Shown here: piece by piece, positions 21,238 to 32,375 of the stretch | How positions within the stretch are numbered: position 1 is the first letter of the stretch | Layout: each line of letters starts with the position of its first letter | Source: Cercospora beticola | Lineage: Eukaryota; Ascomycota; Dothideomycetes; Mycosphaerellales; Mycosphaerellaceae | DNA length: 64,000 bases | Reading direction: 5' to 3' | NCBI RefSeq assembly: GCF_033473495.1 | Contig: NC_088941.1 | Coordinates: forward strand, 1,302,001-1,366,000 | Program-made: the position numbers and the translations under genes | Notes under the pieces: model-generated | What the model was told of the DNA's origin: nothing | The model's input: only the letters and a program-made list of their open reading frames with translations | The model's database searches: none

Positions 21238-22439
21238 ATGGCGACGGACAACGAGAAGATCGCCGACTTTCTGCAGGAGGCGCGCGATAATGCTCCCGAT
21301 GATTTGCAGCACTACTTTCTGAGCTTCGAGGATTACTGGGAGCGCAAGCTGTGGCACGAGTTGACCGACATCCTCGTCACATACTACAACGAAGCCGACA
21401 GCAAGCCTTCACGGATACCCATCTTCGAGAACTTCGTCACCAAGTTCGCTGACAAGATCAACCAACTGAAGCTGGTGCGCATAGGACTGAGTACTGCCAA
21501 TCAGTATCAAGGTACAGCAAGAGCGATGAATGAAATGGGAAGATGGAACTGACTTGGGTCGCAGATGATGAGCAGCGTCTGAACTTCCTCTCCGCTCTCG
21601 CGAAGCGTGTCGATAAGCCGGCCTCATCAGACGCGCACGTCTACGCCCTCACAGCAGTTGCCAACACACGGCTCAGCTTGAAGCAGATTGCTGAAGCTCG
21701 CAAGGACCTGGATAAGTGCGAGTCTGTCCTGGATACCTTCGACTCCGTCGAGACCGAAGTGCACGCCAACTTCTACTGGGTGAGCGCCACCTACCATCAA
21801 CATCAGCACGAGTTTGCCAAATACTACCGAACTGCTCTGCTCTACTTGGCGTGCGTCAAGCTAGAGGACGTGACCGAGCGCGACCGACAACGCATCGCCT
21901 ACGATCTTTCCATTGCCGCACTCGTCAGCGAGACCATTTACAATTTCGGAGAACTTCTGCTTCACCCCATTCTGGACAGCTTGAGCAAGACGCCGCACTC
22001 ATGGCTGCGTGACCTGCTCTTTGCTTTCAACCGTGGCGACCTCCACGCATACAACATCCTCCAACAACACATCGACGCGAACGCGCTACTTAAGCAACAT
22101 CAGCAATTCCTCTACCAAAAGATCTCGCTGGCTGCGCTGACTCAGCTCGTCTTCTCCCGTCCACCACAGGACCGCAGCATGACCTTTGCAACCATTAGTC
22201 AAGAGACCAAGGTACAGCCCAACGAGATTGAGCATCTCATCATGAAGGCATTGAGTTTGGGCTTGCTGCGCGGCAGTATCGATCAGGTGGCAGAGGTCGC
22301 GCGCATCACATGGGTGCAGCCGAAGGTGCTGGACAAGACGGGCATCGAAGGCATGCGCTCGAGGCTGAAAGAGTGGGACAGTGGAGTTGAGAGGCTGGGC
22401 AACTGGATCGAGGGCGTCGGACAAGACGTTTGGGGCTAG
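21238..22439 (+). CDS. rpn9: 26S proteasome regulatory subunit Rpn9 (PSMD13)
   Basis: Lid subunit of the 19S regulatory particle. Exons 21238-21511 and 21565-22439 (53-nt intron) give 382 residues, close to the family length. Helical repeats fill the N-terminal two thirds (for example EDYWERKLWHELTDILVTYY, HEFAKYYRTALLYLACVKLE). The C-terminal PCI winged helix covers about residues 190-350 and includes ISLAALTQLVFSRP, MTFATISQETKVQPNEIEHL and MKALSLGLLRGSIDQVAE. A longer frame from an ATG at 21052 exists, but the family starts at the 21238 Met. Confidence 0.95.
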
Positions 22440-23173
22440 ACCGAGACCATTACGCCCAACACTGCCGATCTGTGCATGGTGCGTAAACGCATACCACAAG
22501 CAGCGCACAAGGACTACCGGCCATGGCTGCACTGGGTTTCACCTCGGACGGCGGATCGTCAAGAGGCAGTTCCCAGCAGGAGATCGATGAGATGTGCGAC
22601 AAGCATCGTTTTGTCCACATGTTGCAGAGCATGAGTGCAAGGCTCATTCATTGAGGTTACGTTAGGTGACCGCAACAACCATGACTGCAGCGCTGTCTCC
22701 TTCGCCTTGGAGGCCCGCACAGCCGCTGACTAATCCCCCGACTTCACCTCATGGCTTTCGTAGCTGTGCGTGACGACGCAATGAACATGAACAAAATGTA
22801 CCACTATCAACACTTTCCGTCCACTCTTCTCGCATGTTTCATTCCCGGTGCATATGACTGTTTTTCATGTCCTAGGCAACAGGAAGGCAGAAGTAGTTTG
22901 ATGCCTGATGTTGCCTGACGCTGTGCAAGCTGCATAAAAGTGCGTCACCTTCACCTTGCCCAATACGCAGCGCACAGAATCAATACGATACACATCACGA
23001 CCTTCAACGGCAGAAAATTCGAATCGCAGTTTCGAGTTTCACATAACAAGACCAGCTGCGCGTGTGCAAAAGTCAAAGACTTGCGCGAACGAAAGGAGTT
23101 CCCTGCCTCAGGCCAAAGCAGCCACCGTTTGCAAAAAAGACCGAACAATAACCAGAAAACAAGAGTTCACGCA
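22440..23173. other. Intergenic, no gene seen
   Basis: 3' flank of rpn9 and promoter region of mog1. A GCATAAAAG element lies near 22930, about 240 nt upstream of the mog1 ATG. Nothing else recognisable. Confidence 0.45.
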
Positions 23174-23883
23174 ATGGCCTCTGCCGCTGGTCACCTGAGT
23201 TTCAAGCCTGTCGAACTATTTGGTGGAGCCATCACAGCGGAAATTCCCACTGGATGGGAAGATGTCAGGTAAGCTCATCATCCCTCGGCTCTTTCATCAA
23301 CTATGAGAAATGCTTTTGAAATAGCTTGCCTCTCACATTGATCACATCCGATACTAACGGAAGACGCTTTCACAGCCAAATCCGCCAAGTCCCAGATACC
23401 CAAGAAGTCTTCCTCCACACTGAAGGCTTCTCTTCGCTCGTATTCGATATCCTCGAACGAGTCGAGAATGCATCAAATGATGACATCGAAGCGTTGAAAT
23501 TCCATCTTTCGGATATTATTGATTCGGAACCTGATGCGGCGAGTTCGACAATTTTGGAAACTGCGTCGGAGTTTCAATTGGGGAAGATGGCAGGGACGAA
23601 ATGTCTGAGCCTTGTGGCGAGGGTTCCGGCTGGGGAGAAAATGAGAGGGAGAGCGAATGAGCCGAAGGGAGGGGTTGTGGTTTTTGTGATTTTGGTGAGG
23701 TTGGAGAGGGTTGAGACGGATTTTGTTGTGAGTGTGAATTTGCCGGTTATGAGGGAGGGGGCTATGGGGGAGAGCGGTGATGCGGCAGAGGTGGAAGGGT
23801 TGTTGGAGGTGGGGAGGAAGGTGAGGGAGAGAGTGGTAGGGTCGTTGGAGGTGAAGGATTGGAGGTTGTTTGGAGAAGAGTGA
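23174..23883 (+). CDS. mog1: Ran-binding nuclear import factor Mog1
   Basis: Binds the small GTPase Ran and promotes nucleotide release during nuclear protein import. Exons 23174-23268 and 23376-23883 give 200 residues. The join yields DVSQIRQVPDTQEVF, the signature region of Mog1. The intron (107 nt) has a consensus TACTAAC branch site at 23352-23358. The preceding LFGGAITAEIP is also characteristic. A second acceptor at 23324 (AATAG) is in frame and would add 17 residues just before IRQVPD. The C-terminal half is unusually rich in G/T on the coding strand (Glu/Val/Arg codons GAG, GTG, AGG). Confidence 0.9.
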
Positions 23884-25202
23884 ATGGGTGGCTCGGAGAG
23901 CTCGGCTGGGCAGGTTGATGATGGATGTCATCAGTGATAAGAGTGCTGAGTAATCAAATCGTACTTGATCGAGACCTACAGGTTAGCAACCATGCATTGG
24001 CGCTGGGAGATACTTGTCCTCAGGGGGCGACTACTCAGGCTGGTAAGAAAGGGCAATAGCCTGTTTCATCTCTACAGATCCATGGGAGTCTCTCTGCTGT
24101 GGACCTGCGGCCTCGTTCAAGGATCCTTGGTTCAAGTGCGCGACTGCCCGATCACGGAAGTAGAAGGCGAGCAGAAATACGGTATGAGAAGCTGGAAAGG
24201 AAAGAATGTGAATGTTTGTAGTTTCCAATTGAGAATTCCATTTGAGGTCCTACGGAACCCTACGCAACAAATGTTTCTCGAACGTGCTATAATCTTACCT
24301 TTTCTTGTAATCGCTCCACTTACCGTTGATCGAGCTCCTCTGTAAGCACTCAATGTGATCTACAGCTCTTGATCCGATTGCAGGTCCAGTTTGTTTCTGG
24401 TACGACCTTCGGGGGAGATCAGGCTCTGCATGGTCATGGTAAAATCTAGAATGTCAGCTGAACACCTGTAATTGGTTGTGCAAAGTACTCGTGGTGGCCT
24501 GGGGGATACTTCTCTCATATGTAGAACATGTTTCCTTGGGATGCGTGGGGATTCAGTCGGGATGTAAGCTCTTCCATGGGTATCGATCGTGTCTTGAGGC
24601 CTTTGTGGTCAATTCTTGAGCCTTGTTGTGGGACATCTCGGCATACCGGCGAGTCTCTCGTGGCCAGATCGATTGCTATATCTGGCTCTGGAACGAGCGA
24701 TGCCTACTGCCGTTAGTGGAGAATCGGATCACGATTGGCTTATACGTTACTTTTTAGTCACATTTGGGAGGTGCTCGTCTAGTGCCGAATCTACAGCTAC
24801 CGCCGACACAGAGCTGCCTCGAAATTGTATGTTTTTCGGAGGTTTGTTGTGTTGCTGACACTCCTGATCTCGAGCATTTGAGTTTGTTTGTTGTAACTCA
24901 AAACTCTCGTGCAGTCTTCCACCTCTTCCGCCATGAGGCACAACATCCGCCTCCGTCCCCTCGTGTCTTGGCTCGGCTCTATTGCCCATGCTTCAGTATG
25001 GTGACTGACAGCATGAGTCGGGCTTCCATCTCTTAAGAGTTCCGGCCATAGACAGGCTGCTTAGACTGGGTTGAGGATGAGTCGGAGACTCATTTCCCAG
25101 TCGTCCGCGCTCCGTTCTTGTGACTGCGCATTAATTCATGGCAGAGAAAGGAGTGAATAGTATACGGTGCCAAGTGGTCTTCAAAACCACATCCAAGCAC
25201 GT
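23884..25202. other. Intergenic, no gene seen
   Basis: Between the 3' ends of mog1 and the RRM-YTH gene. 1.3 kb with only short frames; long for a convergent pair in this window, so an unrecognised non-coding transcript is possible. Confidence 0.4.
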
Positions 25203-26612
25203 TCAGCCGGCTTCGTTATAGATCGCATGCGAGCTGAAATTTCGGTGGGGTCTCGAGTAGTCTACGCTAACAGAATTCATCAGCGCCAGGAGACGCCTAC
25301 CAGCAGTCGTCTCCAATTCAGTCCCATCTCGCGCCACCTTGACCTCTTTGTTCAAATTCCACGAATTTCTGAGACCCCTAACCCTGTCAAATGGCAAAGG
25401 AGAATTCGTGATCCATTGGACCCTGAATGGCCTCAAATCATCAGGGCCCTCTGTCTCGCTATCGGGATCTCGAACAGCTTCCCAGAATCTAGTATTGCGA
25501 GCAGGATCATAAGTGATCTTGCCGGCAGGGACCCTTTCTGTCTCTGGGGTCTGTAATACTTGCAGTCCTGCGAACAGGTTACCATCAAAGATTTCTCTTG
25601 TTGCCTGCTGACCTTTGCCTGGTGAGCTGAGCATTTTGGCGTAGCCGAAATAAGTGCCGCTCTTGTTCACTGAGAAGATGAGAAAGACCGACTCAGATGT
25701 CTTGAAGGCCTTATGCAATTTCTTTTGAACGTGTAGTTGAGTCGTCCAGGTCCCGGTGCGATAGCTTTCCTGAAGATCTTCGGTGTTCAGCGCTTTCAGG
25801 ATGAAGTAACGTGCCTCCCATTTTTCAGGAGTTGTTTTAGTTGGGTCGCTGTCCGTACGCGGTAAGTTTTCCGGGACTGTATCCTGCGCTTCCGAGGCCT
25901 CAGGTTCGTCGACCTTGAGGTCTTTCACCGCATCGCTGAGCGCATTGGCTTCCACATCGGCAGCCCCAGAATCCTGTCGGCCATGTCCCTGCCGCTGGAA
26001 CATTTCATCCTCGTCCGATTGCTCTTTCTTCACTCGGCACAGTAGAGGATTGCCGCCCAGGAGCTTTCCATTCAGGCGTTGGACGGCTGCATGGCATGCG
26101 CTCTCAGTCTTATAGTTGACGAAGGCGCAATTGCGCACCATCAAGAATATGCTCTCGATGTCGTCTTTCGCCCCGTCGGCAAAGTGATCTCTAAGCATCT
26201 CCACAGTTGCGTTCGGCGGTAAGTTGCCCACCCAGCAGGTGTAATCTGTCCTTTTAGGGAGAATTGGGGGGCCTGATCGGGATATTCTTGATAGCGAGGG
26301 TCCGTTGGCACAAATGCCAAAATGCGGGACATAATTAAACGGTGGCGGAGGGTCGGATGCTTGTGGAACCTGGGGATACCGATAAGGAGACTGCAGGGCT
26401 GGCGGGTGTACGGGTGCTGAAGGGTATACGAATGAATTCATGAATGGGTTGTGAGCTGGGGCCATGTCTCGATACTGTTGAGCATATGTATATCCCCAGC
26501 TGGGCCCTGTGTCCATATCCCCTTCCATTTCCCCGCGCCAGTCATCCTGGTATTTGGCCTGATTCGGAAATGATTGCTGCTTCGGCAACATTCCTGATGG
26601 ATTGTTGAACAT
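25203..26612 (-). CDS. RRM plus YTH domain RNA-binding protein (m6A reader type)
   Basis: Predicted reader of N6-methyladenosine in RNA. Single exon, 469 residues. A Pro/Tyr-rich N-terminal third is followed by an RRM at about 123-195 (RNP2 CWVGNL, RNP1 NCAFVNY). The YTH domain at about 265-445 includes ARYFILKA, a cage Trp in TGTWTTQ (W289), VFLIFSVNKSGTYFGYAKM, FRVQWI (W400) and the LPFDRVRGLRN and EVKVARDGTELE segments. Between residues 330 and 395 the domain carries an insert that includes a Trp in RFWEAV, where animal YTH domains have a short WSQDKW loop. RRM-YTH fusions are known in filamentous ascomycetes. Confidence 0.92.
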   Translation of the reverse strand: MFNNPSGMLPKQQSFPNQAKYQDDWRGEMEGDMDTGPSWGYTYAQQYRDMAPAHNPFMNSFVYPSAPVHPPALQSPYRYPQVPQASDPPPPFNYVPHFGICANGPSLSRISRSGPPILPKRTDYTCWVGNLPPNATVEMLRDHFADGAKDDIESIFLMVRNCAFVNYKTESACHAAVQRLNGKLLGGNPLLCRVKKEQSDEDEMFQRQGHGRQDSGAADVEANALSDAVKDLKVDEPEASEAQDTVPENLPRTDSDPTKTTPEKWEARYFILKALNTEDLQESYRTGTWTTQLHVQKKLHKAFKTSESVFLIFSVNKSGTYFGYAKMLSSPGKGQQATREIFDGNLFAGLQVLQTPETERVPAGKITYDPARNTRFWEAVRDPDSETEGPDDLRPFRVQWITNSPLPFDRVRGLRNSWNLNKEVKVARDGTELETTAGRRLLALMNSVSVDYSRPHRNFSSHAIYNEAG

Positions 26613-27249
26613 GTTGTGTCAGGTGGACGAAGCATCTGTACCACGCGGAAAAAGTTCTTCTCGAAAGGTATCGGTTGTACAGAATGTTGAGAAGAAAGAA
26701 AGATGCTGCTAGGAGGCGAGCGGGCAAGATATATCCCTCTCATGACCAACTTTCAGTAGAGCCACGGAAAATTCAGGTCGCCACTGCCAAGGGAACGTGA
26801 AAGGTAATTCACTGGCTGCACACTTTTGATGGGGAATACGTCGACACATTTGTGGCTATGTTGAAGCGTAGGCGTTCTGTATTTGGCGCGTAGCTACCTA
26901 CACTTTCAGGTACTCGGTATGTCCACAACTCATCTGAAGAGGAGCTCGTATGACTGTCGCAGAGCCTGAGAATCTGATGAGACGCTCTACCAGATGGAGT
27001 TCATCGGAGCCCAGAGGTCCATGAGCTTTGGTAGCTCCAGTGCATTACCAACGGGAGGACGAGAGTATAATTGCGCGCCTATCGCAGAGCACGCAGTGCT
27101 TATTGACAGCCACTGCGATAGGATACGTGCGGCCATCTACCTGAGCCGGCGATTGGTAGATAGCAACAGGTCCCCGCAGCGTACCTCCGGGTCGGATGTG
27201 ACCAGAACCCAAACACGTGCCCGGACAACATTTTGTCCTAGAATCCTCC
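26613..27249. other. Intergenic, no gene seen
   Basis: Promoter side of the RRM-YTH gene and 3' side of the Zn2Cys6 gene, both on the minus strand. Nothing recognisable. Confidence 0.45.
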
Positions 27250-29961
27250 TCAAGGTTCCAAAGCAAAGGTCGGCAACCAAGCGTCCAGTCCGACTTCGAG
27301 TGCTCGCGACTCCCAGGGCGGCAGACTGCCGCTCTCAGTCCTCGATCCGACAGCAGTTTCCGCAGGCTGCCAAGTCCACCCGGTAGGATCGCTTGAGAAG
27401 AGTGATTGCAGCTCTTCGAGGTTGATCTGGTCAGACGCCACTCCCCCAGCTCGCAGTCCTGGGTCAATATGTGAGTCGGCTCCAACCAAAGAATAGTGTT
27501 GACCAGCGGACAAGGGCCTCGAGGCCAGGCTCTGAACACCTGCAGATGTCGGCGCCGGCTGCCTTTCAGGTGCATGCTTCTCCGGTATAGATTTGCGTGC
27601 CAATCGGTATATCGAAAGCGGGTTCAGGATGTAATCAGGCGCACTCTGCGCCGGAGAGCCTGGGGCTGAAGCAGGAGGCTCTTGCTCTTCAGCGTCGTTG
27701 TTGGCGTAGGGGTCTTCCTGAATGAAGTCGGGATTCCTTGATTCGCTGTCCAGCTCTATGCCGATTTTCTCGACCATCGTCTCTGCAGCCTTGGAAAGTG
27801 GCATCGCGGCAGCGTACATGGAGCGCATGATTTTCAAAGCTCTGACATTGTTCTGCACATGCGGGATTGTCTCAGCAAGTAGCGCCTTGCTGCTTTCTAG
27901 CTTTGGGTCAATGATCTGCGTTAGGTAGAACAGCATAATTTTGCAGGAGTCGTAGAGAATAGTTGGCAACCAAGAGTCAGCTATGGCATGAGGACCATGC
28001 CGCAAAGCCTCCGCCATGATTGTCGCCAGGCTTCTGGCGTGCCCAAAAAGTGTGTTCTGAAGATGGCGATGGAAATCTTGCTGCTCGGGTCCATACGTGA
28101 ATGATGCGCGCAACTTGTACAGGCTGGGTGTGCCTATGCGATAGAGATCACACATCGTCTGATGATATGCGTAGTGTAATGCGCATAGCGCACCAACCTG
28201 TGACGTCTCTTGCCGAATGTACAGCGTTGTTGGAGTGAATTGCAGATTTGCGGGTAAGTTATCGTACCAATGCCGCAATTCAGCATCGAGCTGAGCGAAC
28301 TCCGAATCTGGAAACCACGGCGGTTTGGCGCTATCCAGGTGCTTTATATATTTCAGCACCTTTCGTCTGGTAGAAATATGCCGCAGATAAAATGCGGTCA
28401 TTCCCATGCAGTCTTGTGGAAACGTCGGCAGGAGCTCAGGTGGAAGAAACTTCAGCATATGACCTTCTTCCAAAGTCTCTGTGATGCAGGGCTCCTCCAG
28501 CACGAAATTTCGCTCGTTACATGGTAGTTGTATTTTGATGTCGGCCTCATCGATAAGCGTTAGCTGATCAATACCGCTTCCAACGAGTGCGTCAGTGATG
28601 TAGCACGCCCACATGAGCCGGCGACGAGACTCCTTGACGCTAGCCGAGGGGCCATTCCCAGGCTCTCGACAAAGCACATCTGTCGAGTGCTCCAGATTTA
28701 TTTGCAGCGCTTGTGCCATCCGTGCGGTGATTGCGCTCAACATGAAAGCATTGGAGTAATTGCCCATGCGAATCTCGTAGTCGTGCAGTAGAACAGCCGC
28801 CATCAAATTCTCGACCGAAATGCGGTTCAGACGTGCAAGAATCAGGTTGTTGGCATGCAATGCCCAGTGCTTTCCAGAGTCCAGCGGATTGATGGGCAGG
28901 GCGATATTTCGGGACGTCTCGTATTCGACAGCGTAAAACAGCGCTCCTAATGCGCACACAATGTGCAGCAACGCATTGCCTTGCTGCATCTTCTCTCCAT
29001 CGTTGTCCAGCTTCTGCAGGAAGGATGGTTTGTGAAGGAAGGCAAAGCAACGAAGATGGTGAACATTGGCAAAGTAACGCTCAACCAGCACTCTTGTCCT
29101 GTGGCGATCAGGAAGATGTGGTGCAACGAGCCAGTACAAATCGTCGCCAGCTGGGGTGGTAGTTGCGTTGTGGACAGATACCACTGGGGATCCTAGGCCT
29201 AGACTGCCCGCTGGCGTGACTTCCGGCCTCCTGACCGGACTGGTGATACTTTCTGGGGTGAGGCCACTGTCGCTTCGTAGCGATTCAGATTGGGGGGTGG
29301 CTTGGTCTTTGGGCAGAACTGTGGCCGCCACTCGCTGTTTCCAGGCGGGTTCAGATTCGTCCTCATACCTGCACTTCAACGACTTGTCGCGACATCGAAC
29401 GCAAACCGGCTTGTGGCCCGAGCATCGAGTTTTCGAGGCTCGGCAGTCGCTGCATGAGCGATATGTCCGTTTCCGCTTCAGACCAGCGGCATTGTTGACA
29501 GCGACCGCCGCCGTCACGGGCTGCTGCGGTGAGTTCTGCGTCGACGAGCCATTCTCGGCGGCGCCTTTACCACAAGGAGCACATATCAGACCCAGCCGCT
29601 CGCAATTGAAGCCTGTCGAAGACATGTCAGTATGAGGCAAGCCGAAGGTCGGCGGAAGCTGAAGATGCGCGAGGCGAGGCCGCACGTCCAGACGTCTGAA
29701 TACACTGCTGGCCCCGCCGCCATCGTGGTGGATCTCCGCAAACTCGTGCAGAGGTTGCTGAATATTACCGTGCAGAGCGGGTGCCAAGAAGTGTAGGCGA
29801 GGAAGGGAAAGAACAAAGGGCAACTCACACCTGCCGGGTCGCTCATCGCATCGCACTTTCCGCGCTCGACACGTCTCGCAGCCATGTCTGGACCTGGTCA
29901 CTTTCCGGATGCTCGGGGCGGATTTGGCGTCGCTGGAACGTCGTTCGGCGGCTGGAGCCAT
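27250..29961 (-). CDS. Transcription factor with two Zn2Cys6 clusters and fungal MHR domain
   Basis: Nuclear DNA-binding regulator. Exons 29961-29829 and 29612-27250 give 831 residues. The 216-nt intron splits the first zinc cluster; with the GTGAGT donor at 29828 the ligands become C28, C31, C38, C45, C48 and C55 in canonical spacing. A second complete cluster follows at C98, C101, C108, C115, C118 and C125, preceded by basic LKRKRTYRS. The central region (about 250-650) has the fungal-specific transcription factor domain pattern (RVLVERYFANVHHLRCFAFL, RRRLMWACYITDALVGSG). The ATG at 29961 was chosen because upstream frame sequence has no coding character. It lies next to a run of metabolic genes that it may regulate. 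Confidence 0.93.
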   Translation of the reverse strand: MAPAAERRSSDAKSAPSIRKVTRSRHGCETCRARKVRCDERPGRCELPFVLSLPRLHFLAPALHGNIQQPLHEFAEIHHDGGGASSVFRRLDVRPRLAHLQLPPTFGLPHTDMSSTGFNCERLGLICAPCGKGAAENGSSTQNSPQQPVTAAVAVNNAAGLKRKRTYRSCSDCRASKTRCSGHKPVCVRCRDKSLKCRYEDESEPAWKQRVAATVLPKDQATPQSESLRSDSGLTPESITSPVRRPEVTPAGSLGLGSPVVSVHNATTTPAGDDLYWLVAPHLPDRHRTRVLVERYFANVHHLRCFAFLHKPSFLQKLDNDGEKMQQGNALLHIVCALGALFYAVEYETSRNIALPINPLDSGKHWALHANNLILARLNRISVENLMAAVLLHDYEIRMGNYSNAFMLSAITARMAQALQINLEHSTDVLCREPGNGPSASVKESRRRLMWACYITDALVGSGIDQLTLIDEADIKIQLPCNERNFVLEEPCITETLEEGHMLKFLPPELLPTFPQDCMGMTAFYLRHISTRRKVLKYIKHLDSAKPPWFPDSEFAQLDAELRHWYDNLPANLQFTPTTLYIRQETSQVGALCALHYAYHQTMCDLYRIGTPSLYKLRASFTYGPEQQDFHRHLQNTLFGHARSLATIMAEALRHGPHAIADSWLPTILYDSCKIMLFYLTQIIDPKLESSKALLAETIPHVQNNVRALKIMRSMYAAAMPLSKAAETMVEKIGIELDSESRNPDFIQEDPYANNDAEEQEPPASAPGSPAQSAPDYILNPLSIYRLARKSIPEKHAPERQPAPTSAGVQSLASRPLSAGQHYSLVGADSHIDPGLRAGGVASDQINLEELQSLFSSDPTGWTWQPAETAVGSRTESGSLPPWESRALEVGLDAWLPTFALEP

Positions 29962-30336
29962 TGCGTCGCAGTGGCGGAAAGGTACGAAGGGTGTGAAGCG
30001 ATGAGCCGACAGCGGACGCTGGACCTGTTCACTCAGTGCATATCGCTTCGCCGGGATTGATAAGGCACAATCGATACGCGGCCGTGACGCGTGGAGGCAG
30101 TACTTCTTGCTGATTGAGACGCGGCCGTCTGACGATGATGATGTACAAAGGCAATTTTCGGCGGCAGTTGCGCAAGCGACAAAAAAGATATCGAGGCGTG
30201 GAGGCACAACAGCGAAAGCGCACACGCACGTGCAGTGTGAACGGATCGGCACGCGCGCCGACGCTAGCAGCGGGATTCGGCCGAGCTTTGTGCTTTCGGA
30301 CAGGAAAGAAGCGTCCACCATTGTTCATTCATGCAA
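29962..30336. other. Promoter region of the Zn2Cys6 gene
   Basis: 375 nt between the regulator start and the 3' end of the TauD-like gene, both minus strand. No motif recognised. Confidence 0.45.
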
Positions 30337-31667
30337 CTACTCAGCATCTATCGGGCATACCGGAGCAGTATCATTCACTTGAATGCCGCCCCTCTTCCTC
30401 TCGTTGCTATCGTGGAATGGGAGCTTCCATCCGCCCTCGTCCTCAGGCACGGCAAGCCACAATCGCATCAAATGTCTCCGTACTCTTTCACGCCCCTTCT
30501 CATCAACCGATCCCGGAGGATAGTCTTTGTATGCCGTCCGCGCATGGAAGACGTGTGTGTTGGCCAACAGCTGGATATCTCCAGGATCCAGAATCATGTG
30601 CAGCGACAGCCGTGTACATGTCTCCTCAAAAACTTTCAACGCCTCCTTCTGCTCTTCTGAGAGCGGTGGAATCCTCGCATCGGGTCCAGAGTTGAAGCGA
30701 GCCAACGACGTCACGTTGTTGGGGTCGAACTTGGCCCAGACTCGAGGAGAGCCGCTCGGATCGTTTTCGAGATACACAATGGCCGACTTGTACCATGGAT
30801 CTTGCCCTTCGCTGACCTCTCCTTTGCGATCGAAATACCAGTTCGGTGTGACCAGAGTCTTAACCACATCCGGTCGCTCCTTTTGGAGGACGTTGAACAC
30901 ATGGTGGGTGCTAACAATGTCGCTCTCACCACCTTCCAGCGCTTTGGCCATGCATAACAGACCGACCAGGTCGGCGCCGTCCGTGTGAAAGTACTGCCTT
31001 CATGTTCGTCAGTATGAAGCTTGCCCTCACGACTTCTCCTTCAAACTTACTTCGCGTTTGTGCGATAGATCCGAACTCTGTCTTTCTGCGTGGGATCTTC
31101 GCCAAGGTCCTTGACGTGTCCAAGCACGTGTCCTTTGCCATTCTGGGAGACGAAATAGCCAAAGTAGGCGCCGAGACCCATATATGCGACCTGCCGATTG
31201 TCAGATTATGCTTGCTACTCTCGAAACATCCTCCCTACCGCCGACTTGTGCAGACCCCACTCTTCCACAGGCACATTCTTGAACAGAATGAATCCTTTGC
31301 CATTAACGATCTCGTTTCGTACAGTTCCAAAGAAAGGAGCAAGCTTGGGCAGCGGGAACAACTCTTTCTTCATCCCGGTCAGTGGATGACCCGCCGCAAT
31401 GTATTCATCTGCAGCTTTTCCAAGCTCTGCAATCTCTTCCTCGCTGAAGCCATGAGTCCATCGCTCAGGATTGTTGCGATAGTCCTCAGCCTTCCAGACG
31501 GTTTGGCCGACAATCTCTTTGGGAAACTCCTCGTATGGCCGAATCAGCTCCGGTATCGGGTTGTGCTGGCCAGATGTTTTGTGGCCATCTGGAAAGATTG
31601 CTTTGCTGACTTGTGATAAATTGTGGGCAGTGCTCGGAGCTGCGGATTGCGTGAGAGCGGGAGACAT
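30337..31667 (-). CDS. TauD/TfdA-family Fe(II)/2-oxoglutarate dioxygenase
   Basis: Alpha-ketoglutarate-dependent hydroxylase, substrate unknown. Exons 31667-31239, 31190-31051 and 30997-30337 give 409 residues. The iron triad is visible: H194 and D196 in QYFHTDGAD, and distal H341 in HVFHAR, with a following Arg for 2-oxoglutarate. The third exon uses the AAG acceptor at 30998, not the nearer CAG, since only this keeps the frame through TNAKQYFHTD. Fungal relatives include taurine, sulfonate and secondary-metabolite hydroxylases. A minus-strand TATAAA lies about 100 nt upstream of the start. Divergent from the FAD oxidoreductase at 33168. Confidence 0.93.
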
Positions 31668-31767
31668 TGTCGACTTTCTCCTCAGAAAGGAAGGATGAAA
31701 CTTCGAACGACCACAATTTCGATCTAGGAAATCGCTGGAGACGCGCCTCGCCTAAGATCCGTATGCA

Positions 31768-31773
31768 TTTATA
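31768..31773 (-). promoter_or_regulatory. TATA-like box of the TauD-like gene
   Basis: TATAAA on the minus strand, about 100 nt upstream of the ATG at 31667. Confidence 0.4.
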
Positions 31774-32332
31774 TGCCTCGATAACGATCCATTGCGCCAT
31801 CGCGAGCTCGGCTGAAGACGTGCTCGGCCGTTGTTTCGCCGCGGAGAGCATCGAGGGACAAAGGACCCCGCATCGCGGGGCCATCGCTTCGAAGCCGACG
31901 TGCCAGTTCAACGACTTCAAAGCACCAGCATCTTCCCCCGAAAGCCATTAGAGACCCATAGCGTCGAGCTCAAGTCAAGAGACTGTGGAAAAAACCCGCT
32001 CATGGCCAAGATGCATGGATTTTGGCCGCTTCGACGAATCTCAGCATGCATCGCGGTTGAGGCTTGGCGACTCTGATCGCAAATTGAAGAAACCGTAACG
32101 AGAGGAGAATTTGTAAACAAGGTCTCTGGGGAAGAGATATACTTATGCTTCTGCAGGATGCGGCTACTTGTAGCTTTGTGCTGGCCCGCAAATCATGCAA
32201 CTACCGTCCAGCCACAATTGGCTATGGTCATGGCGAGAAGCCAGCTCCAGATGGCGTGATTCTTTGGTGAGGAACAGAAGCACTATATGAAAAGGAATTG
32301 TAGGCTTCTTTCTTGATTGGCAATACACGAGT

Positions 32333-32375
32333 CAGTCGCTGTAGAAAGACCCTACAGCTTTTTTTGTAACGACTG
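32333..32375 (+). repeat. Small hairpin followed by a T run
   Basis: Perfect 7-bp stem GCTGTAG / CTACAGC with a 7-nt loop, directly followed by seven T. An outer CAGTCG / CGACTG pair brackets the whole element. This resembles an RNA polymerase III type 3' end or a folded RNA, but no A or B box was recognised upstream. Confidence 0.35.
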
